35,058 bases of DNA, taken from contig NZ_BCVG01000031.1 of NCBI RefSeq assembly GCF_001591625.1, forward strand, positions 1-35,058, read 5' to 3'. Made by a program: the position numbers and the translations under genes. Below, in pieces: positions 1-7,226 of this stretch. The notes under the pieces are model-generated. The model was not told the DNA's origin, did not search any database, and was given only the letters and a program-made list of their open reading frames with translations. Within the stretch, counting starts at the first letter, position 1, and each line of letters opens with the position of its first letter. The stretch is from Metabacillus fastidiosus NBRC 101226 (GTDB lineage Bacteria; Bacillota; Bacilli; Bacillales; Bacillaceae).

Positions 1-26
1 TTACTGCCCGTTAAGGCTGGGATAAA
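1..26. repeat. Left copy of a 26-bp inverted repeat found at both window ends
   Basis: The first 26 bases match the reverse complement of positions 35032-35057 at 25 of 26 bases; the one difference is a C/T change at position 17. The core is TTACTGCCCGTTAAGG. The rest of the stretch to about position 90 is AT-rich and holds no gene. The pair probably represents a dispersed short repeat rather than the ends of one element, because the DNA between looks like normal chromosome. Confidence 0.8.
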
Positions 27-90
27 ATAATTTTGCTATCTTGCTGTTATATTCAATTCTTCTCCTTTTCAAAAGATAATCAGTTATAGT

Positions 91-240
91 GAGAGGGTGT
101 GCCAAAAGGAAGAAAAGCAACTCTTTGGGGACACCCTGCTGAAAGACCCTGTGATGAAAACCCAGTAAAATCAAAGGTTTGGTGACAGGACCTTTCAGCT
201 TTTAAACCTTATCAGGGACTTATCGGACAGCCCCTTCAAC
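91..240 (-). repeat. Dispersed structured repeat, copy A (bcr-like)
   Basis: This gene-free stretch folds into two hairpins: 94-137 (AGGGTGT pairing with ACACCCT, extended by CCAAAG/CTTTGG) and 139-198 (CTGAAAG...CCTTTCAG, extended by CCTGT/ACAGG). A flank with GGGACTTATCGGACAGCCCC follows. The same layout recurs at 29950-30088. The two mismatches in the second stem are A/C pairs on this strand and become G-U pairs in minus-strand RNA, which hints that minus is the RNA sense. It resembles the bcr-type intergenic repeats of the Bacillus cereus group in general form; that family assignment is from memory. Confidence 0.65.
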
Positions 241-256
241 GAATAGGAGAACATGA

Positions 257-940
257 ATGAAAAATATAATTAGAAGACAAATCTTTGAACTCATTGATAC
301 AGACTATCAGAAGTTTGCAGCCGTACTCATACCTAACATTAACAATATTTTAGGTGTTCGGCTGCCAGAACTTCGTAAAATTGCAAAACAAATTGCAAAA
401 GATGACTGGCACACTTACCTTGAAACTGCAGAAAATGAATATTTTGAGGAAATCATGCTGCAAGGTATGGTCATTGGTTATGTGAAAACCAATATGGAAG
501 AAATCCTGCCTTATGTGGCTGCGTTCGTGCCCAAAATTGATAATTGGTCAGTATGTGACAGCTTTTGTACAGGTCTGAAATTCACAAAGGAAAATAAAAG
601 ACTTGTATGGGAGTTTTTACAGCCATATCTTTCTTCTGAAAAAGAATATGAAATACGATTTGGAGTGGTTATGCTACTGAACTTTTATATAGAGATGGAA
701 TACATCGGCAAAGTGTTAAACCTCCTAGAAGGTGTAAAGCACGAAGGATTTTACGCCAAAATGGCAGTTGCATGGGCTTTGTCTATCTGTTATGTGAAGA
801 TTCCTGATTTGACAATGGAATATTTGAAAAATAACAAGCTTGATGATTTTACCTATAATAAAGCCTTACAAAAAATTGTGGAGTCTAATCGTGTAAATAA
901 GGAAACAAAAAGTCTGATCCGCAGTATGAAACGGAGATAA
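257..940 (+). CDS. DNA alkylation repair protein, AlkD-like glycosylase
   Basis: A 227-residue all-helical protein of the AlkD/AlkC HEAT-repeat family, which removes positively charged alkylated bases (N3-alkyladenine, N7-alkylguanine) without base flipping. The signature NWSVCDSF lies at residues 96-103. W97 and D101 there, R134 (YEIRFG) and W173 (VAWALS) fit the Trp/Asp/Arg/Trp set that lines the AlkD lesion site. Length matches the family. The start is the ATG at 257 with AGGAG seven bases upstream; the nearby ATG at 253 is out of frame and closes at once. It converges on the adaB-adaA operon, so three alkylation repair genes sit together. No clear terminator separates 940 from 991. Substrate range cannot be read from sequence. 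Confidence 0.88.
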   Translation: MKNIIRRQIFELIDTDYQKFAAVLIPNINNILGVRLPELRKIAKQIAKDDWHTYLETAENEYFEEIMLQGMVIGYVKTNMEEILPYVAAFVPKIDNWSVCDSFCTGLKFTKENKRLVWEFLQPYLSSEKEYEIRFGVVMLLNFYIEMEYIGKVLNLLEGVKHEGFYAKMAVAWALSICYVKIPDLTMEYLKNNKLDDFTYNKALQKIVESNRVNKETKSLIRSMKRR

Positions 941-990
941 AAAAAGAAGAAAAATATCCTTTCATTCTTAATGCTTCCTTGTTCCCTTTA

Positions 991-1524
991 TTACTCAGTA
1001 TTTAATGTTCCTCGTCTTTCAAGTTCCAAAAGCTGTGTCTTCATATCTAATCCGCCGCGATAACCGGTTAACGCCCCATTCTTTCCTACTACACGATGGC
1101 AAGGTATAGTAATTAAAACCGGATTAGCTCCAATTGCCGCCCCCACAGCACGAACAGCGGCTGGCTTATTTATAAAGTTTGCAATGTCGGAATAGGACTT
1201 TGTCTGTCCGTATGGAATCTCACAAAGTGCGTTCCAGACTGCAAGCTGGAATGCTGTTCCATTGGAATCAAATGGAATAGTAAAATTTGTCCTTTCTCCT
1301 TCTAGATACTCGGTTATTTCAATCACATAAGGTCTAAGATATTCATCATCTTCAACAAGAGGACTTCCTAGAAAGCGTTTCGTAGCCCATTCAGATAATT
1401 CCTCGAATGATTTGTTCTGTGAACCTACGTAGCACAGCCCTTTAGAAGTTGAGGCAATATAAAAATTCCAATCTTTAAACTTTAGCAAAGACCAATAAAT
1501 TACCTGTTTATTTTTTGATTTCAT
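991..1524 (-). CDS. adaB: Methylated-DNA--protein-cysteine methyltransferase (AdaB/Ogt type)
   Basis: A 177-residue suicide enzyme that moves the methyl group from O6-methylguanine to its own cysteine. The active-site motif PCHRVVG is at residues 141-147 (nucleophile C142), followed by the usual GYRGG loop. The recognition-helix region with R125 (AAVRAVG) and a short N-terminal domain complete the normal family length. The ATG lies four bases after the adaA stop. Its ribosome site (GGAGGA) lies inside the last codons of adaA, so translation of the two genes is probably coupled. In B. subtilis the adaA-adaB operon is switched on by methylated AdaA; the same layout is seen here. Confidence 0.95.
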   Translation of the reverse strand: MKSKNKQVIYWSLLKFKDWNFYIASTSKGLCYVGSQNKSFEELSEWATKRFLGSPLVEDDEYLRPYVIEITEYLEGERTNFTIPFDSNGTAFQLAVWNALCEIPYGQTKSYSDIANFINKPAAVRAVGAAIGANPVLITIPCHRVVGKNGALTGYRGGLDMKTQLLELERRGTLNTE

Positions 1525-1528
1525 TTTT

Positions 1529-2128
1529 TCATTCCTCCATCTTACGCAGCTGACGATATTGTGTTGGTGTATGCCCGGTTTTCTCTTTAAATAGAGTAAT
1601 GAAATAGGGTTTGTTAGGTATACCTACATATGTGGAAATATCCGCAATAGATTTATTTGTTTCAATCAAATAATTCTTAGCTATTTTTAATCTAATCTTT
1701 TGTATATACTCAACCGGTGTAATGCCCTTAATCTTTTTAAACGTTCGATGTAAATGATAAGGACTCCCGTGGGCTATACTAGCTAGCTTCTCCAACGTTA
1801 ATTTTTCTGTAAAATTTTTATCAATGTATTCAGTAATAACTGCCACCCATTCACTATCAGGCAATTTTTCATTAGTAGGCTTGCAACGTTTACAAGGACG
1901 AAAATTAGCATGAAGGGCTTGTTCTGCGTTCTGAAAAATACATACATTTTCTTTTTTCGGAATACGAGATTTACATGATGGTTTACAAAAAATCCTAGTC
2001 GTCTTTACAGCATAGAAAAATTGATCATTGTAAGAAGCATCATTGCTAATAATGGCCTGCCACTTTTCATCTGTCATCATTTCTTGATCATCACTATCTT
2101 GAAATCGGATATTAATACAGTCCGTCAT
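1529..2128 (-). CDS. adaA: AdaA: methylphosphotriester-DNA methyltransferase and AraC-type activator
   Basis: A 199-residue sensor-activator. The N-terminal Ada zinc domain has C48, C52, C79 and C82. Their spacing (4, 27, 3) is the same as that of the four zinc cysteines of E. coli Ada, where the first accepts methyl from Sp-methylphosphotriesters. Residues about 95-195 form an AraC double helix-turn-helix (AHGSPYHLHRTFKKIKG and the C-terminal P.QYRQLR end). Methylation is expected to turn it into an activator of its own operon with adaB. The ATG at 2128 has AGGTGA upstream; a second possible start at MMTDEKW (residues 17-18) would match shorter relatives but has a weaker ribosome site. Confidence 0.95.
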   Translation of the reverse strand: MTDCINIRFQDSDDQEMMTDEKWQAIISNDASYNDQFFYAVKTTRIFCKPSCKSRIPKKENVCIFQNAEQALHANFRPCKRCKPTNEKLPDSEWVAVITEYIDKNFTEKLTLEKLASIAHGSPYHLHRTFKKIKGITPVEYIQKIRLKIAKNYLIETNKSIADISTYVGIPNKPYFITLFKEKTGHTPTQYRQLRKMEE

Positions 2129-2147
2129 TTACTTCACCTCTCTTTCC

Positions 2148-2153
2148 ATTATA
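2148..2153 (-). promoter_or_regulatory. Putative -10 box of the adaA-adaB operon
   Basis: A perfect TATAAT is read on the minus strand about 20 bases before the adaA start. No recognisable TTGACA-like -35 lies 16-18 bases further upstream. A good -10 with no -35 fits a promoter that depends on the activator AdaA, as known in B. subtilis. The start site would leave a leader of only about 12 nt. Confidence 0.5.
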
Positions 2154-2221
2154 CTCTCTATGGATTTAGAATTTATGATACTTGGAATAGAATAGCAAGA
2201 TATTGAAATTTAAAAATTGTA

Positions 2222-2330
2222 TGCATTTTTCGAATAATATTTTTCGCTTATAATAGATTTAAAGGATGAATTGCATTTTTCGAATAATATTTTTCGCTTA
2301 TAATAGATTTAAAGGATGAATTGCATTTTT
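2222..2330 (+). repeat. 50-bp tandem repeat, two full copies plus a partial third, carrying promoter/operator elements
   Basis: Units 2222-2271 and 2272-2321 are identical, and the first nine bases of a third copy follow (2322-2330). Each unit holds a 16-bp near-palindrome CGAATAATATTTTTCG (14 of 16 symmetric positions) directly before a TATAAT box (2249-2254 and 2299-2304). No strong -35 is visible. The array ends about 40 bp before the MFS gene at 2372, so it most likely duplicates that gene's promoter and an overlapping repressor site. Confidence 0.85.
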
Positions 2331-2371
2331 AAAGTATATTAATCCGACTTTTTAGAAAGGACGACCTTATA

Positions 2372-3694
2372 ATGAATAAAAAAATTTCAGAAAGCGAGTC
2401 TACCAGACTGCAAGAATATATTGACTCTCCGGAAAAACAGCAGCAGCTATACCGGAAAACATTAATCATTGTAGTTCTTGCACAAATTTTTGGAGGTGCA
2501 GGACTGGCGGCAGGAGTTACAGTTGGAGCTCTTCTTGCCCAGGATATGCTCGGTTCGGACAGTTTTGGCGGTATTCCGTCTGCATTATTTACTCTCGGAT
2601 CTGCTGGTGCTGCGTTAGGTGTTGGTTGGCTTTCACAACGTTTTGGCCGCCGTACCGGACTTACCGCGGGGTTTTTTGCCGGGGGAATCGGAGCTATTGG
2701 AATAATTATTGCTGCAGCAACTAATAATCTTGTCCTTCTTTTCGCTTCCCTGCTCATATACGGGTCCGGGATGGCTACAAACTTGCAGGCACGCTATGCG
2801 GGGACAGATTTGGCAAGTCCTAAACAAAGAGCAACAGCGATCAGTATTTCATTAGTATCCACAACATTTGGTGCTGTTGCAGGTCCGAACCTAGTGAATA
2901 TAATGGGGAAATTTGCGGAATCATTCGGGCTTCCAGCTTTAGCAGGTCCATTTATTTTAGCCGCAGCAGCCTTTACCCTTGCTGGTTTAGTTCTTCTTAT
3001 TTTCCTTCGTCCCGATCCTTTTCTTATCTCACAAGAAATTATGTTTAGAAAGAAAACGACGGATAGCAAAAATTCTTCTGGAAACCATTCTGAAATATTT
3101 ACAGAAAATAAACGGGGAATTATAACTGGAGCCGTCGTAATGGTCTTAACTCAAATTGTTATGGTAATGATCATGACGATGACACCGATCCATATGGAGC
3201 ATCATGGCCATGGTTTAAATGCAGTCGGGATTGTCATTAGCATACATATCGCGGCAATGTATCTTCCGTCTCTTGTAACGGGGATTCTCGTTGATAAACT
3301 CGGCCGTACCTTTATGGCGGTTGCCTCCGGCGCTACTTTATTAGCTGCAGGACTGCTTGCCGCTTTAGCACCTGGTGATTCCATGACCGGACTTATCATC
3401 GCTCTCGCCATTCTTGGTCTCGGTTGGAATTTTGGCTTAATTAGTGGAACAGCACTTATTATTGACTCTGCTCACCCAGCTGCCCGGGCGAAAACCCAAG
3501 GGACTGTTGATGTGTTGGTCGCTTTAGCCGGTGCTTCAGGAGGAGCGCTTTCTGGTATGATTGTCGTACATTCAAGCTATACCACATTAGCATTTGCTGG
3601 CGGGATTTTCTCCTTACTGCTCATTCCGGTTATTGTCTGGTCTCTTAGTAATCAAAAGAATACAAATGAAAAATCCCGCAGTTTACATTCATAA
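2372..3694 (+). CDS. MFS transporter
   Basis: A 440-residue major facilitator superfamily protein with about 12 predicted membrane spans. A soluble N-tail of about 28 residues comes first, then the motif-A loop LSQRFGRRTG between spans 2 and 3 and a second-half motif-A copy VDKLGRTF. A charged central loop (about 225-250, KKTTDSKNSSGNHSE) divides the two six-span halves. A His-rich patch HMEHHGHG sits at the start of a span in the second half. The substrate is unknown; drug or small-molecule efflux is the common role. The ATG has AAAGGA about ten bases upstream. It stands alone, behind the duplicated promoter unit, and its stop codon lies inside the terminator of the convergent TPR gene. Confidence 0.85.
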   Translation: MNKKISESESTRLQEYIDSPEKQQQLYRKTLIIVVLAQIFGGAGLAAGVTVGALLAQDMLGSDSFGGIPSALFTLGSAGAALGVGWLSQRFGRRTGLTAGFFAGGIGAIGIIIAAATNNLVLLFASLLIYGSGMATNLQARYAGTDLASPKQRATAISISLVSTTFGAVAGPNLVNIMGKFAESFGLPALAGPFILAAAAFTLAGLVLLIFLRPDPFLISQEIMFRKKTTDSKNSSGNHSEIFTENKRGIITGAVVMVLTQIVMVMIMTMTPIHMEHHGHGLNAVGIVISIHIAAMYLPSLVTGILVDKLGRTFMAVASGATLLAAGLLAALAPGDSMTGLIIALAILGLGWNFGLISGTALIIDSAHPAARAKTQGTVDVLVALAGASGGALSGMIVVHSSYTTLAFAGGIFSLLLIPVIVWSLSNQKNTNEKSRSLHS

Positions 3695-3702
3695 ACTGCG
3701 GG
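3675..3702 (-). terminator. Terminator of the AAA-TPR operon, overlapping the MFS 3' end
   Basis: An 11-bp perfect stem (CCCGCAGTTTA / TAAACTGCGGG) with a 6-base loop is followed on the minus strand by ATTTTTC. The MFS stop codon (3692-3694) lies at the start of the right arm. There is no T-run on the plus side, so it best serves the minus-strand genes. Confidence 0.75.
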
Positions 3703-3723
3703 CATATTGCTGTCTTTCTTCAG

Positions 3724-4593
3724 TCACCTTCCAAATACCCGGCCGAATACTTTCACGTTCACAATAATTTTCGTCGCCCAGTGCGCACCTACATATAAAA
3801 AGATAAATAAAATAACGAGCGGTTTAAATAAAATCCAAGCTATAAACCATGTGAGTATTGCGACCCAGGGCTTCATACTAGATAAAGTCCTCGCCGGCCA
3901 TAAGAAAAAACGATAGAGTTTATACTGTTTTTGTAAAACATTAAGATACTCTTCCCTTATTTGTGCATTCTGGGGATCAATTCGAACAGCACTTTCTAAA
4001 TATTGCTGTGCTTTTTCGTAATCTCCCCTTCCATCTGCCGACCATGCCAGGTACATAAAGACGAGTTCATTTTCTGGGTTAAAATTCAGCGCTTCTCTCT
4101 CGATTTCTGCTGCAAGCTGTTTATTCCCTAGTAAACTTTGAACATAGCTATAGTTTGCAAGATATAAAGCATTTTCCGGCTGAAAATGCAGAGCATGTTC
4201 AAAGCTATCCTTCGCTTTTTCAAAATCTCCTGCTTTATTATAAATATTACCTTGCAAAAAATAATAAAAGCTTTCCTCAGGAAAAAGGATCAAGGCTTCT
4301 TTTATCATCTCCATCGCAGCTTTATAATCCTCTTTCGTATAAAAAGTGCTTACTCTTACTTCCCATCCTAAAGCGTGATGCGGATCATTTTTCAATGCTT
4401 CCTCTGACCAATACAAAGATTTATTATAGTCATCCATTTCTAAATAAATTTTTCCTAACAGCGCATATCCATCAGCATCAGCCGGATAGAGCTGAATATA
4501 CTTTTCCGCTTCCTGAACAGCCTCTTTATAGCGGTTCCACTCCAACAGCTGTACGATTCTATCATATTGTGAATATTGCATTTCCTCATTCAT
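3724..4593 (-). CDS. TPR-repeat protein with C-terminal membrane anchor
   Basis: A 289-residue protein. Residues about 7-215 form five to six tetratricopeptide repeats, with the usual W/L-G-Y-A-P spacing (for example YPADADGYALLGKIYLEMDD and NPENELVFMYLAWSADGRGD). Residues about 236-275 are very hydrophobic (WVAILTWFIAWILF, LVILFIFLYVGA) and form one or two membrane spans, with a short basic tail. TPR domains are protein-binding scaffolds, so it probably anchors or recruits a partner at the membrane. It is the second gene of a pair: the AAA ATPase gene ends ten bases upstream. The pairing suggests a membrane-tethered AAA machine, which is inference. The start has AGGA eight bases before the ATG. 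Confidence 0.8.
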   Translation of the reverse strand: MNEEMQYSQYDRIVQLLEWNRYKEAVQEAEKYIQLYPADADGYALLGKIYLEMDDYNKSLYWSEEALKNDPHHALGWEVRVSTFYTKEDYKAAMEMIKEALILFPEESFYYFLQGNIYNKAGDFEKAKDSFEHALHFQPENALYLANYSYVQSLLGNKQLAAEIEREALNFNPENELVFMYLAWSADGRGDYEKAQQYLESAVRIDPQNAQIREEYLNVLQKQYKLYRFFLWPARTLSSMKPWVAILTWFIAWILFKPLVILFIFLYVGAHWATKIIVNVKVFGRVFGR

Positions 4594-4603
4594 TGAACTA
4601 TTC

Positions 4604-5551
4604 CTATCTAATTTTATTTTCCTTCATATAATCAAGTACTGTCGTATAATCTTTGTTTACGTCGCTGAAAGTGGCATAGTTTTTAGCAGTAGAAAACCAT
4701 TCCAGTGTTGTTGGTTTCCTCTCTTTCAACACTTTAAGTATATCCATATTAGTTATCGGCTGAAGCTCTCCGCTTTCTAATGAACGCTCTAAAGCTGCCT
4801 CCACTGAATCATGGACGAGCTGGTCTAAATCTGCACCGGAAGAATAATTAGTCTTACTCGCAATCTTTTTCATATCCAGTGAGTCTTGAGGCTTATCTTT
4901 TATTTTTAAATTTAAAATAATTTCTCTTTCCTTCTCGCTCGGAGGCGGAATGAAAATCATTTGATTCAGCCTGCCTGGACGCTTCAATGCAGGGTCTAAA
5001 TACCATGGTGTGTTCGTCGCCCCTATAATATAAATTCCATCATTATGAGAATCAAGCCCATCCAGTTCTACTAACAGCTGATTAACAAGCGTCCGCTCAT
5101 GGTGAAAACGCATATTATGCCTGCTTCCCCCGAGCGCGTCCAACTCATCGATAAAAAGGACACAAGGTTTACTTTCTCTGGCCTTTTCAAATACATCGTG
5201 AAGATTATGCTCACTTTGTCCGATATACATCGATAAAATCGCCTGCAGTTCTATATGCAGGAAATTAGCGTTTATTTCACCGGCAATTGCTTTGGCGATA
5301 AAAGTTTTTCCACATCCAGGCGGCCCGTAAAGAAGCAAGCTTCCTCCAGCCTTTTTCCCATAGGCTTTAAAAAATTCAGGTTTTTGCAGCGGCAGAATAA
5401 AGTTCATTTCAATTTTCTTTTTTACTTCATCCAGTCCACCGACATCAGCAAATGTCTCTTTCGGCTGTATTATTTCAACAAGTGCATTTTTCTCCTTATC
5501 AAACAGAAAAACTTTCATTAACTTTTGTTGTTTTTCCTGATCATCTGACAT
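4604..5551 (-). CDS. Classical AAA-family ATPase (Vps4/Cdc48/FtsH-like AAA module), no protease domain
   Basis: A 315-residue single AAA module. Walker A GPPGCGKT is at 76-83, pore-loop MYIG at 108-111, Walker B VLFIDEL at 131-137, sensor 1 GATN at 177-180, and the arginine-finger block RPGR at 191-194. The helical lid follows. A short N-part begins with FADVGGLDEVKKKIE, the linker typical of Cdc48/Vps4/FtsH-type modules. There is no membrane span and no HExxH zinc-protease domain, so it is not FtsH. It should form a hexamer that remodels or unfolds a protein target. The partner is probably the TPR membrane protein made from the next gene. The ATG has GGAGG seven bases upstream. The target is unknown. 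Confidence 0.85.
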   Translation of the reverse strand: MSDDQEKQQKLMKVFLFDKEKNALVEIIQPKETFADVGGLDEVKKKIEMNFILPLQKPEFFKAYGKKAGGSLLLYGPPGCGKTFIAKAIAGEINANFLHIELQAILSMYIGQSEHNLHDVFEKARESKPCVLFIDELDALGGSRHNMRFHHERTLVNQLLVELDGLDSHNDGIYIIGATNTPWYLDPALKRPGRLNQMIFIPPPSEKEREIILNLKIKDKPQDSLDMKKIASKTNYSSGADLDQLVHDSVEAALERSLESGELQPITNMDILKVLKERKPTTLEWFSTAKNYATFSDVNKDYTTVLDYMKENKIR

Positions 5552-5662
5552 GGTTATCCTCCAATTAATTATAAAAAATGTAAATATTTATACAAATTAA
5601 ATTTTATAATGAAAACAAGAACTCGTCTATGTACTTAAAGTCTCATTCTGCTGCCTATAGTA

Positions 5663-5704
5663 AATAAAAGGACCACTCTATTTTGTGAGAGCCGTCCTTT
5701 TATT
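5663..5704. terminator. Intrinsic terminator after the DHA2 pump gene
   Basis: An 11-bp stem AATAAAAGGAC / GTCCTTTTATT with an inner CTCT/GAGA extension lies just past the stop of the minus-strand gene at 5715. A/T tracts on both sides make it look bidirectional. The plus strand has no gene reading into it. Confidence 0.75.
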
Positions 5705-5714
5705 AAAAATAGAT

Positions 5715-7169
5715 CTATCCGCTTTTCTGTATATCTGCTTCTATCATCTTTCCTTTTTGAATGTCTTTTTTTCTATACAGTAATAATGAAAAAGGAATGC
5801 TTAAACAGGTTAAAATTGTCGCTGCAACAAACACATCATTCAGTCCTTTTACATAAGCGACGGATGAAATAGTATGTTCCGTCTCATACAAGGCGATTCT
5901 TGTATAGAAAAAAGAAGTAAAAATACCAATGGACATAGCCCCTGTAATTTGCCTGGTCCAATTAAGTAAAGAAGCAGCATCTCCAGCAAGATTAGTGGGG
6001 ACTGCATTCATTCCTATATTAATAGTAGCATTCATTGATAATCCAAGTCCTATATAACGAAAGGTCATCCATAGCATAACTGTAGCTGGAGCGGATTCTA
6101 TCGTTAACTGACTGAATTTCCAAGTAGCAATTAATAAAAATAATGTCCCAGTCAGTATTAACAACTTAGGTCCAATCTTCTCGTAATATTTGGAACTTAC
6201 TGTAGTGGCTACTGTCATGGAAAGTGCAGGAGGCAGAAGCAGGATCCCTACTTCAGCAGCAGTCATCTGATGGATTTCCAGCAAATATAATGGTATAAAA
6301 TAAATCCCGGTAAACAAGCTGCTAATTAATATGACTGATATAGCAGTACTTAAAGCAAAAATTTTATTTGTAAAAAGCCGTAATTCTAACAGCGGTTCCT
6401 TTACTCTAAGCCCTCTCCAAATAAAGTGAACGAGAAAAAGAACCCCTGTAACCAGACATATGATCGACTTCTCTGACAATATTCCCCATTTATGAAGATT
6501 GCTGAACAAAACTAATAATGTGAGACTGCTAAACAGAATGCCAATCATCCCTGTACCGTCGAATGAAACTTTTGAAGAATCTATTTTCCTTTCCAGACTA
6601 ATCCATCCAAATATCAAAGCAGTCAGCCCGAATGGGATTATTACTAAAAAAATAAGAGGCCAATTCCATACTTGAAGCCAGCCGCTTATAGTTGGAGCTA
6701 AAGCAGGACCTAGTACAGAGGAGGCAGACCATAGACCTAAAGCCATGGAATGTTTATGTTCTGGGAGCATTTGATAAATGATCGTTAAAGTTACTGGCTG
6801 AATAACACCACAAAAGACACCTTGTATTATACGGAATACAATTAATGAGCCAATATTCCATGCGGAAGCACATAAAATGGAGGAAATCATTAAACCTGTA
6901 ATTGAAAATAAAAAAAGCTCACGCGTTCCAAAGCGGTTTCCGAGATAACCGCAAAGAGGCGCAATCATTCCAGTTGCGAGAGTAAACCCTGTCATAAGCC
7001 ATTGTACCGTAGCCAAATTTGTCTGAAAAATAGTTATAAAACCCGGCAAGGAGACATTTAAGGAAACAGATTGATAAATTGAAATAAAGGATCCAATTAC
7101 GATGGCTGTTAAAATAAAAGAATGTTTCATAGACTCTTCTGCCAAATCTTTTATGATTTTCAACTCCAT
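5715..7169 (-). CDS. DHA2-family (EmrB/QacA-type) multidrug efflux MFS transporter
   Basis: A protein of up to 484 residues with about 14 membrane spans, as in the proton-coupled DHA2 drug pumps. Motif A is GYLGNRFGTRELFL at about 94-107, and the motif-C-like stretch GLWSASSVLGPALAPTISGWL is at about 145-165. The start is doubtful. The ATG at 7169 has no ribosome site because the U-tract of the upstream gene's terminator lies directly before it. The next Met, residue 14 (7130), begins MKHSFILTAIVIGSFIS, has AGAAGAG upstream and fits relatives better. The gene stands between two terminators and seems to be its own unit. The substrate is unknown. Confidence 0.85.
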   Translation of the reverse strand: MELKIIKDLAEESMKHSFILTAIVIGSFISIYQSVSLNVSLPGFITIFQTNLATVQWLMTGFTLATGMIAPLCGYLGNRFGTRELFLFSITGLMISSILCASAWNIGSLIVFRIIQGVFCGVIQPVTLTIIYQMLPEHKHSMALGLWSASSVLGPALAPTISGWLQVWNWPLIFLVIIPFGLTALIFGWISLERKIDSSKVSFDGTGMIGILFSSLTLLVLFSNLHKWGILSEKSIICLVTGVLFLVHFIWRGLRVKEPLLELRLFTNKIFALSTAISVILISSLFTGIYFIPLYLLEIHQMTAAEVGILLLPPALSMTVATTVSSKYYEKIGPKLLILTGTLFLLIATWKFSQLTIESAPATVMLWMTFRYIGLGLSMNATINIGMNAVPTNLAGDAASLLNWTRQITGAMSIGIFTSFFYTRIALYETEHTISSVAYVKGLNDVFVAATILTCLSIPFSLLLYRKKDIQKGKMIEADIQKSG

Positions 7170-7170
7170 T

Positions 7171-7213
7171 CAAAAAAATAGAAGCAGACAAGGGATAATT
7201 CAAGTCTGCTTCT
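7171..7213 (-). terminator. Terminator of the sulfur-type operon, abutting the next gene's start
   Basis: A 9-bp perfect stem GAAGCAGAC / GTCTGCTTC (7181-7212) is followed on the minus strand by TATTTTTTTG. It lies just after the stop of the flavin monooxygenase gene. Its U-tract ends one base before the first ATG of the DHA2 gene. Confidence 0.8.
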
Positions 7214-7226
7214 GCTCTAACGATGC

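Noticed and set aside
2222-2330. CRISPR array
   Set aside because: The two 50-bp units are directly adjacent and identical with no spacers, and no cas gene is near.
2329-3411. Minus-strand frames within the first MFS gene
   Set aside because: They are rich in Ala/Pro/Ser/Arg, lack ribosome sites, and mirror the hydrophobic codons of the MFS gene on the other strand.
4604-5551. FtsH protease
   Set aside because: The AAA module matches, but membrane spans and the HExxH zinc-protease domain are missing.
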